64,000 nucleotides of DNA from Malurus cyaneus samueli. Its lineage: Eukaryota > Chordata > Aves > Passeriformes > Maluridae. Shown piece by piece: positions 48,970-63,070 of the stretch. A program made the translations under genes and the position numbers. Every line of letters begins with the position of its first letter. Position 1 is the stretch's first letter. The stretch is taken from positions 77,153,845 through 77,217,844 of the forward strand of contig CM019215.1 of assembly GCA_009741485.1 (NCBI GenBank), read 5' to 3'. The notes beneath the pieces were generated by a model, which was not told the origin of the DNA, searched no databases, and saw only the letters and a list, made by a program, of their open reading frames with translations.

Positions 48970-49999
48970 GAAATAAACAAAGGAACCAGACATCTATAAA
49001 AAAGTATAGTAATATCATATTTCTGAAAAATGCTCATCGATTAAATAAAAAGCTAATAAAAATGTAGAAAATACTGGTGCAAAAATACTTTTTCAGATAT
49101 TTTTTAATTTATAGAAAAAATATGACCATTCTATAATGATATTTAGAACTTTAATTTCTTACTATCACTTTGGTTTTTATGTCATTGGCAAAATTTTTAA
49201 AAGAATTCCCAGAAGCCATTACAGTCATCCCTATTTATCATAGGTAATTATGTTCTTCTTACACATAGCAAAGTGTTCATGTACTTTACTACTGTAATAG
49301 ATTTTTCCCTCACATGTCAATCAACGTTTAAAAATCTGATAAACCTAATTCGACTTAGACCATTTAGCTGAAATCTGAGCTTCAAAATTATTCAGCCAAC
49401 AAGCTGATTTCAATTTCTATTGATTTGTCAGTCTCTTGGAAAAACCATCAGCTAAACACAAACCAAATTATTTTATTATTAGTGAATTACTGTATTTTTT
49501 TTTTTTCTGATTTTCAAAGGCAATTTTCTTCCTAACTGGTAGACTTAAAATGCAAATTTTATATACATTTGGTTGAATCATTTTTAAAAGCTAAAATTAA
49601 AAGGACTCATAAATTAATATTGCAGTTGTTATGTGTGACAGTATTTGTCAAACGATATCTCAGAATATCTAAGCTCACACACTTTTGCTTTATAAGCAGA
49701 AACTGTAACAAATTTACTGACTGTGACTGTGTGAGGTCTGTCACTAAATGAAGTTTGAAAGTCCAATAATGAAGTGTTTCTTAGAAAAAAATAATGTGAC
49801 CGTTGGGAATTGCAAGCACCCTACTGACCCCGCTGTGGTTTTGTGTTGACAGGTCTGAAATCCTGAGTGTTGCTGGCATCCAGGCAACTTACCTTTGCTA
49901 AGAAGTACCTCATTTAAAAGAGGTGAGGAAAAGTTCATGACAGCCAAATTCATACTTACAGAAGTTCTAAATTTATAGAAAGGACATATACCTCAGGCA

Positions 50000-50992
50000 G
50001 TCAATGAGCTGAACTTTGAGGATGGAGCAGCATGTGCCCCAGGGGCTGATACCACAATAAACAATTGTCTATCACCCCTTCATTAGCTCTTCCTCAGTGA
50101 CCTGGGCAATGGATGCAAGTTTGGAGAAGGCACAAAATTGGGAGGAGTGTGTGATACACCAGAACATGACACTGACACTCACAGGGACCTCAGCAGGCTG
50201 AAGGCATGGGCTGACAGGAAGCTCGTGAAGTTCAGTAATGAAAATTGTGTGTGGAGGGAATAATACCCTATATCATCACACACTGTAGAATAGCTTGCTG
50301 GAAAGCAGTGTTTTCTGGCAGACCTGGGGGATCTGGTGGACTACAAGTTGACCACGAACCAGCAATTGTGTGCTTGAAGTAAAGAAGAACAGCATCTGGG
50401 CACTACATGGAAGACCTCTGACTGCAGCTCAAGGCAGATGATCCTTCCACTCTCAGCCCTGATGAGACATATCAAGAATACTGTGCCCAGGTTTGGGCTT
50501 CCTGGTACAAGACAGATATGGATTTTCTGTAGCAAGTCCAGCAAAGACCATGAAGGTGATTAAGGGACTGCGGCATAGAAGGACATGCCAAGAGAGAGCT
50601 GGGACTGTTAAGCTCTGAGAAGAGAAAGATCAGGAGGACCTTATCAATGTATATACCTGAAGGGCTAAGAAGAAAGTGGTAGACTCAGTATTATCCAGTG
50701 ACAGGGCAAGAGACAGTGGGCATAAAATGATCCCATTCAAACCTTAAAAACAAAAATAAATAAACCCATCTCACAAAACAAAAACATGTTTTTATACTAT
50801 GAGGGTGGTCAAACACTGAAACATTACACAGAAAGGTCTTGAAGTCTCCATTCTTTGAGATATTCAAAACTCAATGAGACACAACCCGAAGCAACTTGCT
50901 TTAACTGACCCTGCTCTGAGACGAGAGGCTGGTCCTGGTATTTCTCCAGAGTGTCTTCCAACCTCAGTCATCCTGTTTGATTCTGTGTGTGA
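50000..50992 (+). mobile_element. CR1 LINE fragment, RT end to 3' tail (~1 kb)
   Basis: Plus-strand CR1 text in order: 'agtgacctgggcaatggatg' region (after the RT catalytic box), 'acctcagcaggctgaaggca', 'gacctgggggatctggtgga', 'atcaagaatactgtgcccag', 'gagagagctgggactgttaa', 'tgacagggcaagagacagtg', 'tattcaaaactcaatgagac' and the tail 'gtcttccaacctcagtcatc'. An A-rich patch at about 50742-50790 replaces part of the usual text. Many frame breaks; non-functional. Confidence 0.9.
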
Positions 50993-53984
50993 GCCTCATT
51001 TACAATATCTTAGGCTACAACTTTTGGCCATTGTTAGACATGACACACCATATTGGATCAATGTTTAATCTTCCCAGATACAGCTGCTCTGAAAAGAAGC
51101 TGTTCCTGCAGAAAATTCTTCCCTTTTAACTTATGCAAGATTAGGTCAGAGGTGAATATCCAGTGGCTGTTGGCTGCATGCAGCTCAAGCAGCCCAGTTG
51201 TGTGCCAAGGCTACATCATCAGTCAAGGAAGGTGATGTATGGACAGAAGGAAACTGGGACATCCATCTGTGAGGGAAACGAGCCAGCAATGACTGCTGGT
51301 AGCCAAGCTGTTTGCTGCCCTGGCTGTAGGCTAAATACTTGCACTCAGTGTCTAGAACATTCCCATCACATCTCCTCCATCAGCGGAGTAGAGCAAGCCC
51401 TGGGAAACCTCAGTTACCTCCTTTTTTAGGACCACCCACATATATCTCTTCTGTGGATCCAGATGGTATGAACTGTGCCTTGCAGCTCTTGGCACTACAA
51501 AAACCTCGATGTGCTGCTCACAGGGTCAGGAGAAATAACTAATTAGAGACTGACAAAGCTGAAACAACCTAAACTCCCAAAGGCTTTTCTTTTATCTCCC
51601 AGATAATAATAGAAGATCACAGAGATGGAAGGACTTTTTACTAGAGAAGTAAAGAGATAACTGGTAAATTTGACACTCAAGCTTAGGTCAAGTAAATTTA
51701 AAAACTCTTGGCTATAAATTTTACCTGTTAGGAAACTGACACACTACTGGGAAGAAAAGAAGCTTTTATGAAAGTTTACCATATTAGAATAATTTAGCTA
51801 CCAGGAAGTTACTTTAATGTCTAAACATCAACATCTTGTAGAGAAAGAGCCTTTATTACTCAATTGACTCAACTACACCAGAAGTTATTGCACCTGAAGA
51901 TACATATGTAATATACGCATATTTGTATCTAAAAGCAAATGTACATATTATACACAAATATGCATACCATATCCACAAGTAAATTATGCCCTCATGTATA
52001 TGTGCCCACGCTTAGATAGGATGTAGCCTGATTAATACTAGTTCTATCAGGCTTTTTCATTTCCTTTATGCAGTCAGATAATAGTCTTGTGAAATATCTT
52101 CATTTTGGAAACAAATAGAATAAATGAACTACATCCAGTGCCTGGAATAGAACATAATAAACAAATGATAAGTATCAGCACTAAAGCAAAACCATTTGTA
52201 TATTCAATTTATCAGAAATTGGCAACATTTTTATAACTGGTATTCACAAAAGCTGAATAGACTGAGTATTGCCACTTAGTGTCCTAATAAAGTATGTATT
52301 GAAATTACATCTGCATCTCAGGTGTTTTCAATTTCACTGAACATATATATATGCCTAAGGCATTGAGCCTATATCCAGTGCTTCCTGGATCTGCATGTTT
52401 CTTTTGCCTTGGTTTGCATCATATCCTTTTATCCTAGTTGAAAGATAAGAAACTCCAGATGAGGAAATGCTTGAATGAGGGAAGAATCCTTGGAACATCC
52501 AGCAAACTGTGCTGGTAATTCAGCTGAAAGAACATCTTGTAAACTGTACTGCACTTCCCACAGCTGAGTGTGGGGGAAGCATCATGTTGAAGCAAATAGC
52601 ATCCTTCAGATAAACTTTTATCAATTTTATCCAGAAAAGTTTGCAAGGAACTTTTCCTGATTAGTATACCCGAATACCTCAGACAAAATTCCACTTGTAA
52701 TAAATGTTTCATCTCTTAATTTAAACCTCAAATCCCTTTTGACAGATTATCTTAAATGCTGAAAAATCATATCATTTCCACATGGACTTCACATTAGCTG
52801 ATTGAATGTGCTCAAAGTGCATATGCGAGATTCTTTGATTGGAAGGAAGAAAATTCAATGCAAAATTACACTGTCACTGTTTTTGTTAAAGAAGTTTTGG
52901 GCTGGGTTTTTTGTATGCACAGAGATTAAGATCTCATTTAGAAACTAAATGTGAAGCATTTTCCTCACACCCATCCTTGCAAACCTTGAAATACATGTTG
53001 GCATGTCTGAAATGCCAAAAATGTCCATCCAACTCCTAACCCTAATAAGTAAAAAATGATAATAAATAAATTACTTCTAGATTATTTCTTTGTGATAGTC
53101 TTGTATCCTCTCAGTACATCTGCTTCATTCACATAGCCCCTGAAACATTTGACATATTTTTAAAGAAAGAAAACAACTATTCTATAAAGAAAAAAACAAT
53201 GTGATATTCTGTGAATCATGATGTAAGGATTATCAGCACACTTCCGAATTCTCCTGTGTGTCATAATATTGTATAACTGACTTATTTAGACAGGAATTAA
53301 GTCAGCTCCTTTTATGTATATGAAATTCTAATATTCTAAAAAAGTAGAAGTCTGTTTCATTCCATTAAGTAGACCTCTCCAACCCTTACAAGACAAGAGT
53401 CAAAACTTCTAGGTTAAATCTTGATTCAGATTTAAATAAGATTTTAGTCAGAAGTCAGAAACTCTTAATTGTCCTCTGAAAAATTCCACTTTGAGCAGCA
53501 GCAGGCCTTCAGCGTTTTTTGAAAGGAGGATTCTATAGTTCCTTCTTGCCTACACTTACACTCTGCTTTAGGCAAAAGAGAAAAGTGGAGATGTCAGAAA
53601 AATATAAACCATACTACTGGCTGTCTTCTCAAATGCAGTGGAAGATTCAGAAAAATAAGAACATTTTGCTCCAGGCTAACCTATGAATCTTTTTTTTCTG
53701 TCAATATACATCTCTTCTTAGCTAAAAGGGATAGGAGACAGATAATTGTGAAATATTATGCAGTACTTGGCTAGAAAATTTTAATACTTCAATACATTAC
53801 TTCCCAATCTTTTGTTAAAATTTATCATCCTTCATTCTGTCCATTCCTATCAATGAGACAAGTATTTCACCTGTAAAATTATTAATCTCATCTAAACTGA
53901 AAATCACATCATGCATGAATATATACCACCATTTTAAATTACTCAAATTATACGGGTTCAAACTTGCATTCAAATATTTACAGT
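50993..53984. other. Non-coding DNA; first 550 bp relatively GC-rich
   Basis: 51050-51550 is richer in GC than its surroundings and carries several overlapping short frames without recognisable domains. The rest is AT-rich. No gene or element was assigned. Confidence 0.4.
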
Positions 53985-54800
53985 ATTTCTGCAATTATTG
54001 ATGTGATCAAACTCAGACACTCCTTCAGGGCAGAGAGGCCCTGCAGAGAGACCTCAAGAAATTTGTGAGATGGGCAATCACCAGCTGTGTGAAGTTTAAC
54101 AAGGACAAGTTCCACATTCTGCACCTGGGATGGGACATTCCCGGTTGTGTTTATGGACTGGGGAATGAGAGGTTGGAGAGCAGTGCTGCAGAAAGGGACC
54201 TGGGGGTCCAGGTCAATGGCAAGTTGAATCTGATCCAGCAGTGCCCTGGTAGCCAGGAGGGCCAACCCTGTCCTGGGGGACATCAGGCACAGCATCACCA
54301 GCCGGGCAAGGGAGGGGATTGTCCCGCTCTGCTCTGGGCTGGAGGCAGCTTTGGGTGCCACAATGGGAGCATCCAAAGGAGGGCAATGAGGATGGTGAAG
54401 GGTCTTGAGGGGAAGTCACATGAGGAGCAGTTGAGGTCACTTGGTCTGTTCGCCCTGGAGTAGATTGAGGGGAGACCTCACTGCAGTCGGCAACTTCCTC
54501 ATGAGGGGAAGAGGAGGGGCGGGCACTGATCTCTTCACTCATGACAGGACTCAAGGAAATGACATGAAGCTTAGTCAGGAGAGGTTTAGGTTGGATATCA
54601 GGAAAAGGTTTTTCATCCAAAGCTGGTATGAGCACTGGAACAGACTCCCCAGGGAAGTGGTCACAGCAGCAAGACGGACAGAATTCAAGAAGCATTTGGA
54701 CAATGCTCTCAAGCGCATGGTGGGAGTCTTGGTCCTTGTGCAGGGCCAGGAGTTGTTGATCCTTGTAGATCCCTTCCAGCTTAGCATAGTCTACGATTAT
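53985..54800 (+). mobile_element. CR1 LINE fragment, RT end to 3' tail, best preserved copy
   Basis: The plus-strand frame from 54065 reads 'FNKDKFHILHLGWDIPG', 'LESSAAERDLGVQVNGKLN', then 'SIQRRAMRMVKGLEGKS' and 'LRSLGLFALE'. This is the C-terminal part of CR1 ORF2 after the RT core. A frame shift lies in the middle (about 54245-54360). A stop follows 'LFALE', before the conserved basic stretch. The 3' part runs to 'gatcccttccagcttagcat' with a degraded octamer tail. It is the youngest-looking CR1 in the window, but inactive. The 230-codon minus-strand frame at 54213-54905 is its antisense shadow. Confidence 0.95.
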
Positions 54801-55839
54801 ACTTAGTTTAGGGAGAGGCAAATAAAACCTATAACCCAAGGCTGGAAACTGAAATTCAGCATCAAGCTGCCAGCTGCAGCCTGAGTTCATCACAAATGCT
54901 TTCACAATCCTGCACCACAGAGACTGAGATTCTCCTTCTGCAGTACCCTTACAGATTTCAATATGAGGCTAAAAAAAATACAAGTCTCAGTCATGACTAT
55001 TTTGGCTAATTTTAATCAGTCCAATAATCAGCATTCTGAGATCATGAAATTATACTATTGTATCTTCAAGAAAGGACAATTCATTAAAGGCATGAAATCT
55101 CAATAACTAACACTTTCTTATTCACTGCAATCTAACAGAGCAATGTTACCTACCATCCAGAACTGGTTTAATCAATTTCTGACCAGTTCCCATTTTAAAG
55201 GCTATTATATTTATAGTCTTCTGGTGCTTCAGACACCTTTTTTTTCAAAATTAGTAACAGGCGTTTTTGATCTGGAGGAATTTTTAAATTAATTTACCTT
55301 TAGTAGCTTAGTACTAGTAGTAGGAATAGTATTCATGCAATGGTTTCACCTGTACAGAATTTTCTTTTGTTTTTTCTTAGTATTTTAGCTCTGCTGCTGA
55401 ATTCAACATCACATTAGATTTTTGTTTATTCTTCACAGTATCACATTTTGTAATTCCAATTAGCTCTTTCAAGTTTTAAAAGCCTCATACTTTATAGTTT
55501 CTTATTTTTATAGCTGTTTCCCACTCACTCAAAAGCATTTTCTTCTTTTCATTGCCTTTTCCCATCCTTAGTCACTATTCTACTTCATTTTCATATTTAG
55601 AGTCTCTTGCATCGAAAAAGCACCTTCTTTTCCCCTCTTGGGTTTCCTGTCCTCTGTGACAAGTGTTCTGCTATAAATGTGGGTCCTCTCCTCACCTTGA
55701 CACATCTAAATAATTTACTTTGCCCTTGCCACAACATCTGCAAATATTGTGAACCAAGACCTTGTGCAAATCTCATTTCTCAAAATTACATCTGGTACTG
55801 TTCTCTCTCCTGTGCTTTTGCATACATATAAGAGATACC

Positions 55840-55857
55840 TTTTTTTTTTTTTTTTTT
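55840..55857. repeat. Poly(T) tract
   Basis: 18 bp of T. Confidence 0.85.
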
Positions 55858-58053
55858 CCAATGTTAAGAAACCACAATTCTGCCAATTCTACAATGACAG
55901 TAATGGTCCTACAGAAATAAGCATCCTATTGGCATTACTACCCTTCATAAAAAAATGATTCCTAAGGGTAAAACTAGACTTCTAAATGTAAGTAAAAGGC
56001 AATAGTTAAGAGTTGTTTTAACCACCCTCCCTGAAGTCTAAATTCAGCACAGCTTTTAATTAAATGAGCAGTAGATGTTTAAGTGTCCTGTTCTACTCGC
56101 ATGAACTATAAAAGTAGATTTCTAGGTTTAAGTGCACTGTTTTTTCTCGCTCCTCTCTCTTTTTTTCTTAGCTAGATGATTTCTCTGAATACATTCATTG
56201 CTGTTACCAGTAGCTATAATGTCTGTGGAGATAAACACACACATGAACAGGAAAGATAATGCCTCCTTTCAGGTAAGATATATCCATCTGCTTTATCTGC
56301 TGATATCTCATGCACTGGGCTGACCTCTAGCAGAGTTTGGGTTCTCATCCAGCAGCTTGAAAAAGAGCAAAACATTGAAAATACAAGAAGGAGAGAGAGA
56401 GAGATACTACTTGAGTATGAAAAATAACATTACAATGTTTCATTTATATTAACTCTACCAAAGGCAAGGCATTGAAATTGATTAAAATTCAGAACAATCT
56501 AATTTTTTTTTTCTTTCTTTCCCAAACATACCAAATAGGCCCTTATTATTTCCTTCAACTCTGATAATTGCCTTTATATTGAATAAATAAGCCCCTATGC
56601 AGCAACAAAAACCATTATTCATATGAAATAAAATTTATTATGTATAAAAGATAGATTAACCTCTACAGGAAAACAGGTATGTCTGGATAAGCTAATGATA
56701 TACTCTATAAATTATGTATGAATCTGATAATTCTTTGCATTATTTGATGATTTAAGAAGACTTTTGGCTTAACTGCAAGGATTGTGCTAGAGCATTCAAA
56801 ATCCAATTTTGAGAGCTCTCTCACAAGTAGAGTTAGAATCATAAAAAGAAACTGAATATATTTGAACCCTTGTTATTACTGATAATAAAAACATCATCCT
56901 CAGACTTAGAGGGAATGGGCTGTAACTCTTAAACCAGCCATGACAACTTTCACACTTCCCCTACAATGCACACAGGACTCTCACATCTCCCCACGTAGCC
57001 CTGTAACTCTCTGGCCATCACTTCACTCTGGCTTCTGCCTATAGCAGACAGATATTCAGGTTTCCTTAGGGCACTCAGACAAATATTTTTTACCCTCTCT
57101 TGCTTTTGGTAGAAATGAATTAATTATAGTCAGAATGGAAGTCTGATCTTGTGTATCAAAATAAAAGTCAGTACTTAATACTGTGTAAGGATAAACTGAA
57201 CGTAAACAAGGATGTCTATAAATTCCTTTTTGAAAAGTTTTTCCCCACAAAAGTTTTTCAGTATTAAGACTAAATAATGATTTCACATAAATTAAAAACT
57301 AACTATTGATAATTTAACCCAATAAAGTAATTAACAGAAATGTTGGGTATACATTTTGTTTTGTTTTCTTCAAAACAAACATAAAAACTTAAGATTTGCC
57401 ATCCATTCTAAAACTATTTTTAATATTTTTTTTTTTTTACATCAAAGAGGATCTATAAGGCATGCTAAAGAATAAGATTCTTACAGCAGAAGTATTTTTA
57501 ACAAAACTTATATATATATATTCACATTTCCACACTACTTTTTTATTTAATTCTTTGCAATTCACCCTAATTCTTTCTTAATAGGTATGATTAGGAAAGT
57601 TGGAGTGTGAAATTAAGGAGAAAATATAGACTTATATTTCAGAACCTCATCAGGGACTCAAAACATCTGTGTTTGGTGAGAGAGGTAATTTATTTTCAGT
57701 ACCTCATCTTGCAAGAATTCTTTTCTGGCAATGAAAAACAAATTAATATACTGGTAGATTTAATTCCATATACAACATTTCAGGTATGGATGCATAAAAT
57801 GGGAAAAAGACAAAATCTTGGTGGCAAATTTGAAATATGACAGAACATTGCTTTTTGATCTTGGGAAAAATACATGGCCTCCAGATGTTTAAAACGTTTC
57901 AATATTTAACTTTGAAAAATTTAAGAGATTTAATAAATAATCTCTTTCACAGTGTAAAACATCTCCTTAAGTTACCTGTACACTAATGAGAAGAGTTTCA
58001 CTCAAATTTTAATTTTTTATTAGATAGGCAAAAATTTTAACAAAACAACAAAC

Positions 58054-58070
58054 AAAAAAAAAAAAAAAAA
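58054..58070. repeat. Poly(A) tract
   Basis: 17 bp of A in an A-rich stretch. Confidence 0.85.
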
Positions 58071-59779
58071 GACCCAAAAAAAGAGAAATAGGGAAAAGAA
58101 AATCTGGCTAAGGTCTAGCACACCCTTAAAGAGCCAGATCTCAGTACATCAAGAAGACAAAGGGCATTCTGCAAGAGAGGCGTCCATAAGGAAATTCACA
58201 GCCTGAAAATCTATTATTTAAAGTCAGGACAGCTCTTGTGGAATAGGAAGTTCTGTCTACTGATGACTCACATTTCCTCCCAGACAGAGAATGACTGAGG
58301 CAGAATAATGAGGACAGAACTGAAGTAATCGAGACTATGAGCTTTTACGAAACCAGATGGGGCCACCAGCCCCATCAATTTTTCTATTGCCCAAATTCCC
58401 AGCCAGTCATTAAGGATCAGTTGGAATTAGCAGGGTTTCATTTGAATCTTGACTTCAGAGATCTAAGTGTTGCAAGTCACATAAATCAAAAGAAAAAAAC
58501 AATCCATTCTTTTTCAAAAGGCATCACAGGCTTTTTGTGGCGCTTCAACACCCACCTATAAAATGTGAACAGCAGTACATCCTCTGTATCTCCAAGGAAC
58601 CTTGTATGAATTCATTAGAGAGTGTAAACAGATTGAACTACAGTAACCAGGGCTGTGTGAATACCAAAGCCTGAGAGAAGAGACAAGAGTGAGTGTCTTG
58701 TGTCCCTGGCTTATGCATGAGGACACTTGGATATGCCAGATGCTCGAGCTGCACGACAAAGCAAAGCATTGCCACTGAGGATTTTATGAATTTAAGATTA
58801 CAGAAAGCTTAGACAGGAGGACAGCAGCAGAGAGAGTTTCCATGTGACTTCATATGCAGAAAAATGACTCTATAACTAATGGGGGAGACTGGGGAGGGAA
58901 GAGTAAGGGAATAATGCAGCAACACAATGTACTGACAGCCTATATTGGAAAGGACTATTTGCAGTTAAGTTCAACTTCAGAAAAGAGGATGAATTTTATA
59001 TTTGGTGAAAGAAAAATTAATGGGTTTTTTAAAAAAAAATTAAATAATTCCAAGAATTTTATTTTATGCTTGGCACAATATTTCATGGGTTTGATTTTAT
59101 AATATCCCTTATTTATGTAAGACTATAAGTAACATCTGATAAAATATTGCTAATATTTTTCAATCTCTAAGATGATTTTCATGTAAGGTGTACCTTCGCA
59201 GCCAGATGGATTGTAATATATATGATGTTTATGCTCCCGAGTCCCAGCCAATATTAAGACACTCTATCCTGTTTCTGGAGAAGGGGGAAGCAATGCTCCA
59301 AGTCCAAAGAGTCTCTCTTGGTTTCACTTCATCTTTACATGTTCTATTTTAACTGTTCTGGTCTATGGCAGTCAAGAATAAAATGCAACTAAAATTATAT
59401 CCCCCAAAAATCCAAAACAAAATATGTTAATTTATTTTAGTTTTCCAATTTAATTTTGATTTTTCAGTCGTTTTACATAGTTGTTTAACCCTCATTTACC
59501 CTTCCCATTAAAATATCTTCTAAATTTAGCTAATAGTGGCATATTTATAGCTGAAGTGTTAAAATGTGCATAGAATTAAGGAGACTAATAGAGGAAATAA
59601 TCTTAAACACGTGTTACCACACATAATGTTTGATATTCTACTGGACTAGATTTTCCTATCTTCTTACTTTATTTTACTACTGACTTGGGTCTCTGATACC
59701 ATTGCAACTTTCTGTTTCACATTTAAAAATGAAAGAATATGGATTCTACCAGGTAAAGCTATTAAAGGATGAAAAAACA

Positions 59780-60110
59780 GCAAAAAAATATAACCCATCT
59801 TTGTAAGCTAATGCTAGCTGACTGCATCCTGCAAATAAAACGCTTGTTCCCATAATGGCAGTAATCAGCCATTGGATCCACTGGCCAAGCACTGCAGAGA
59901 GTTGTCCAAACCAGGAATTTGGATCAATATAAATCAGTAAATCAAAAATTATGCTTGATAGGAAATAATAATTAATCAGAGGAAGTCCTTTGTTCCAATT
60001 TGCTTATGAAGTCAAAACAGACCAGCCAATTGAACAGCTCCTTTGTCTAAAAATCTGTTTCCTGTAATCGCAAAGGTTTCTGAGCTACCTCCCTAGAGCC
60101 CCTGAGGCTG
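59780..60110. promoter_or_regulatory. Candidate conserved non-coding element
   Basis: Mixed, non-repetitive text with motifs such as TAATTAAT at about 59969 and 'cctttgttccaatttgctta'. No TE similarity and no long frame at its core. A guess from texture. Confidence 0.2.
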
Positions 60111-62601
60111 TGCCACTGCCATGCTGTGTTGTCAATATGGTGTGCTGTGGTATGCTGGGATCAAGAGCCATTGGAAGTACAACCCCCATTTTTGAGGCCA
60201 ACTTTTAAAGGGGCTGTTGCAGCACTGGGGAGCAGGTTTCCACAAGCTATTTTTTGAGAATTCCTGTCTCTGCACTGGTTTATTAGCAAGTGCCAGGAAG
60301 GAAGAGATAATATTTGTTAGCACACCGTCTCAAGGTTTTGCCCAGCCTGAGGCTGATTTCGATTTGTGCTGGAAGTTTTCTCGCATTTCATCCTTTCTCA
60401 TCAGGCTTTCTACTGAAAGCTCTCTGAAAACCTCAGCTGAGGCAGAAACTCATCTTTCCTATACTCAGGAGCTACTGTGCTGTGCCACTGCTTCTGGAAT
60501 GTTCCATCCTGATGGAAGACCCAGCTGAATTTAGCGTTCATTTTACTACAAAGGTCTTGTATAAACTGTATGAAGGTACCTCTTCATGGTAGACACACAG
60601 GTGAACATAAGAAAACAAAAATACATTGTTAACTTCATGAATATTGGTGAAAGATACTAGTGAAACCAGTCTTACTACTCCTGACTGGTATTTGATAACA
60701 ATAAGGAAGGGATGAGAAGAAAATTAACTTAGTGTAATATAATTAAATACCTCAGAACAATTATTGAAAAGAGAAGATACTTAGGTACCATTTCTAGACC
60801 ATATGGAGAGTCTTTAAAACATTTAAAAAACTGGTAAAAAAAATAAAATAAAAGACTGGAAAAATACAAAAAATAGTCAGACTTTCCAGGAAAATAATGC
60901 TCGAGATTTTAACAATCACTGCAAGGCAGATATTTTGATGATTAACACAATCAGTGGAGTGGTAAGGATTTCCAAAATCTGACAGCTATTCTGCCAGCAT
61001 CTCACACTATGTTTCTATTGCAATGACTGTGCTGCAAGTTGTTCCAAAAAACATATCTCTCTATATGTAGTTTTTGAAAGGCAGGGCAGAGAATGAGTAG
61101 GATTCTACAGCTTTTTATCTTTTAAAAGAGAACCAGATTCTATAGGTTTTGGTCATTTAAGATGTACAAGAACCTGCCTTTCTCACAGATTTATGATGAA
61201 CTTACAAAGCTTTTGTAACAGAATTGATTCATACATTCATCCACCTCCCACCAAAAGCCCTGTTTTAATAAGATAGCATAAATTATTCTATTTGACATAC
61301 CTGTAGTTTGATACTCTATCAAAACATCAGTATACCTTACATGTGAAGAAAGCAGGAACAGTACATTAAAATGGAGACTGTCACTTGAAAAGACAATGAC
61401 TAAAATAGTTTAAAAAAAGATACAGTAACAAGGAAGAGTATTACATGATAAAAAATTATATTTTTGGCCTTCCAACATTGCTATTTACAGAATATATTCT
61501 AGGCAGAAAAATGACCAAAAATATATAAAATGAGCAAATGTTGATGGAGGAGGAGTGGAGGAAAACACTGAAAAATATAGAATTCTACCGAAGCAGCCCT
61601 CAGAAACCAAAATAATTTAAACAAGTCAGTAAATTTGTTAAAAGAAATTCAAAAATTATCTCTATGTCTAATAATAAAAAAGTATACTATTTCTCAGGAG
61701 ATTTCATTCAATAAATACCATACCCTAAATCAAACTGGAAAATGTAGATCCAACTTAGAAAATTAACGTCTACAATTTTCCACAGTTAGCTAGGAAAAAA
61801 TTTGGAAGTTGGTAAAATAATCTTACTATGTAGGTTTTAATACCAAAGGAAAACAAAAACCAAAAACTTTGGTTCTCCTTATACTTACACAGCCCTAATT
61901 TTCTGGTTGTACCTTAACCTTTAAAGAACACTTGGAAGTAGTTACTTGCCTTCGGATAAAACTAAACAAATACTACTCTCAAAGATCTTATGATGATTTA
62001 CCCAGAATCCTTGGGAGGGAAAAAGTGATCACATTTATGATTATTGTAAAGGACACAAATTCAATTTCTGTAGCATATAAATGTGTTGAGCTGCAATATA
62101 ACAATATTAGTCCAGATAGTTCTGTTGGCGGAAAAGACCATCTTCACAAAATTCTGTCTGATTGTGGTATATTAAATGGATTGGGATTGTGGACCAGTCA
62201 TGATCTCAAAAAACTAACTCTGTATTTGTTTCATTAAATCTAAATGTCAGTCTAAGATAACCTATTTTAAAGAGTTAGGGGGTTAACAGAAGGTTCAGAT
62301 ACAAGAATGGAACAAGACAGCCTAATGACAGCCTGTTCACCTGATTTTTAAGAGGGAACATCTCTGTCCAGAGATGATTTTCAGCATGTTAATCAATGTT
62401 TCTGTTAGGTATCATTGACCTTTCATGCCATATGCCCTAGTTCAACCAGAAATAATGAAAGAACAAGCACAATTGACACATTATCCACATCTTCCATTGT
62501 TAAGCTTGATCTTTTAGGGAAGAAGACAGAATAGGAGGTTGGGTATGGGTACAGAAGAGAAAAAATACTAAAAATACTGATCATAAACATAAGTGATCCA
62601 G

Positions 62602-62642
62602 AAAAAAAAAAAAAGAAAAAAAAAAAAAAAAGAAAAAAAAAA
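62602..62642. repeat. A-rich tract with G interruptions
   Basis: About 40 bp of A with two G residues. Confidence 0.9.
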
Positions 62643-62898
62643 TATCACAATGACATAGTCTAAAACTAGACATAGTATGATTCAAATAGAACTTTGCCTT
62701 GGAGAGAGAGCTATGGTATTTATTATCTTTGAAAAGAAGGCTAAAATGGTCTTATCACCTCCTGTAAATCAGATCCATTCTATTGTTGTGGAAAGAAATC
62801 CCCTCCTAACAGTCCTTCTTCAAGGGATAATATTTTATGACATCAGACACCTTGATGCTTCTTCATCAGACAATTGGAATCAGTTCTATTTGTTTTGG

Positions 62899-62966
62899 TT
62901 TTTTTTTGGTTTTTTTTTTTTTTTATCAGCAGACCTATATATATATATATTTATATATATAGATTT
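62899..62966. repeat. Poly(T) followed by (TA)n
   Basis: T runs with GG at 62899-62924, then about 13 TA units at 62936-62961 with one interruption. Confidence 0.85.
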
Positions 62967-63070
62967 ATCTATACAGAACATGATGCTGTCTAGCAGTGCT
63001 TCCACTATGCAGTTTTAGGTGATTAATTCAGTATATACTTCATTTTTTTTGTCCTTTAATGTAAGTTCAC

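Larger units (their letters stand above)
46363..49999. other. AT-rich non-coding DNA
   Basis: No gene recognised. It holds the hairpin at 46725-46785, conserved-looking blocks at 46860-47060 and 47200-47540, and the poly(A) and poly(T) tracts at 48351 and 48930. Confidence 0.5.
54801..63070. other. AT-rich non-coding DNA
   Basis: Over 8 kb with no supported gene. It contains T and A tracts (55840, 58054, 62602, 62899) and a conserved-looking block at 59780-60110. Frames of about 100 codons at 60217-60528 and 61932-62237 (both +) have no recognised domain. Confidence 0.5.

Noticed and set aside
54213..54905. 230-codon minus-strand open frame
   Set aside because: It lies antisense to a clear plus-strand CR1 copy whose own ORF2 motifs read on the other strand.
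61932..62237. 101-codon plus-strand frame
   Set aside because: No recognisable domain and AT-driven composition; nothing around it suggests a gene.
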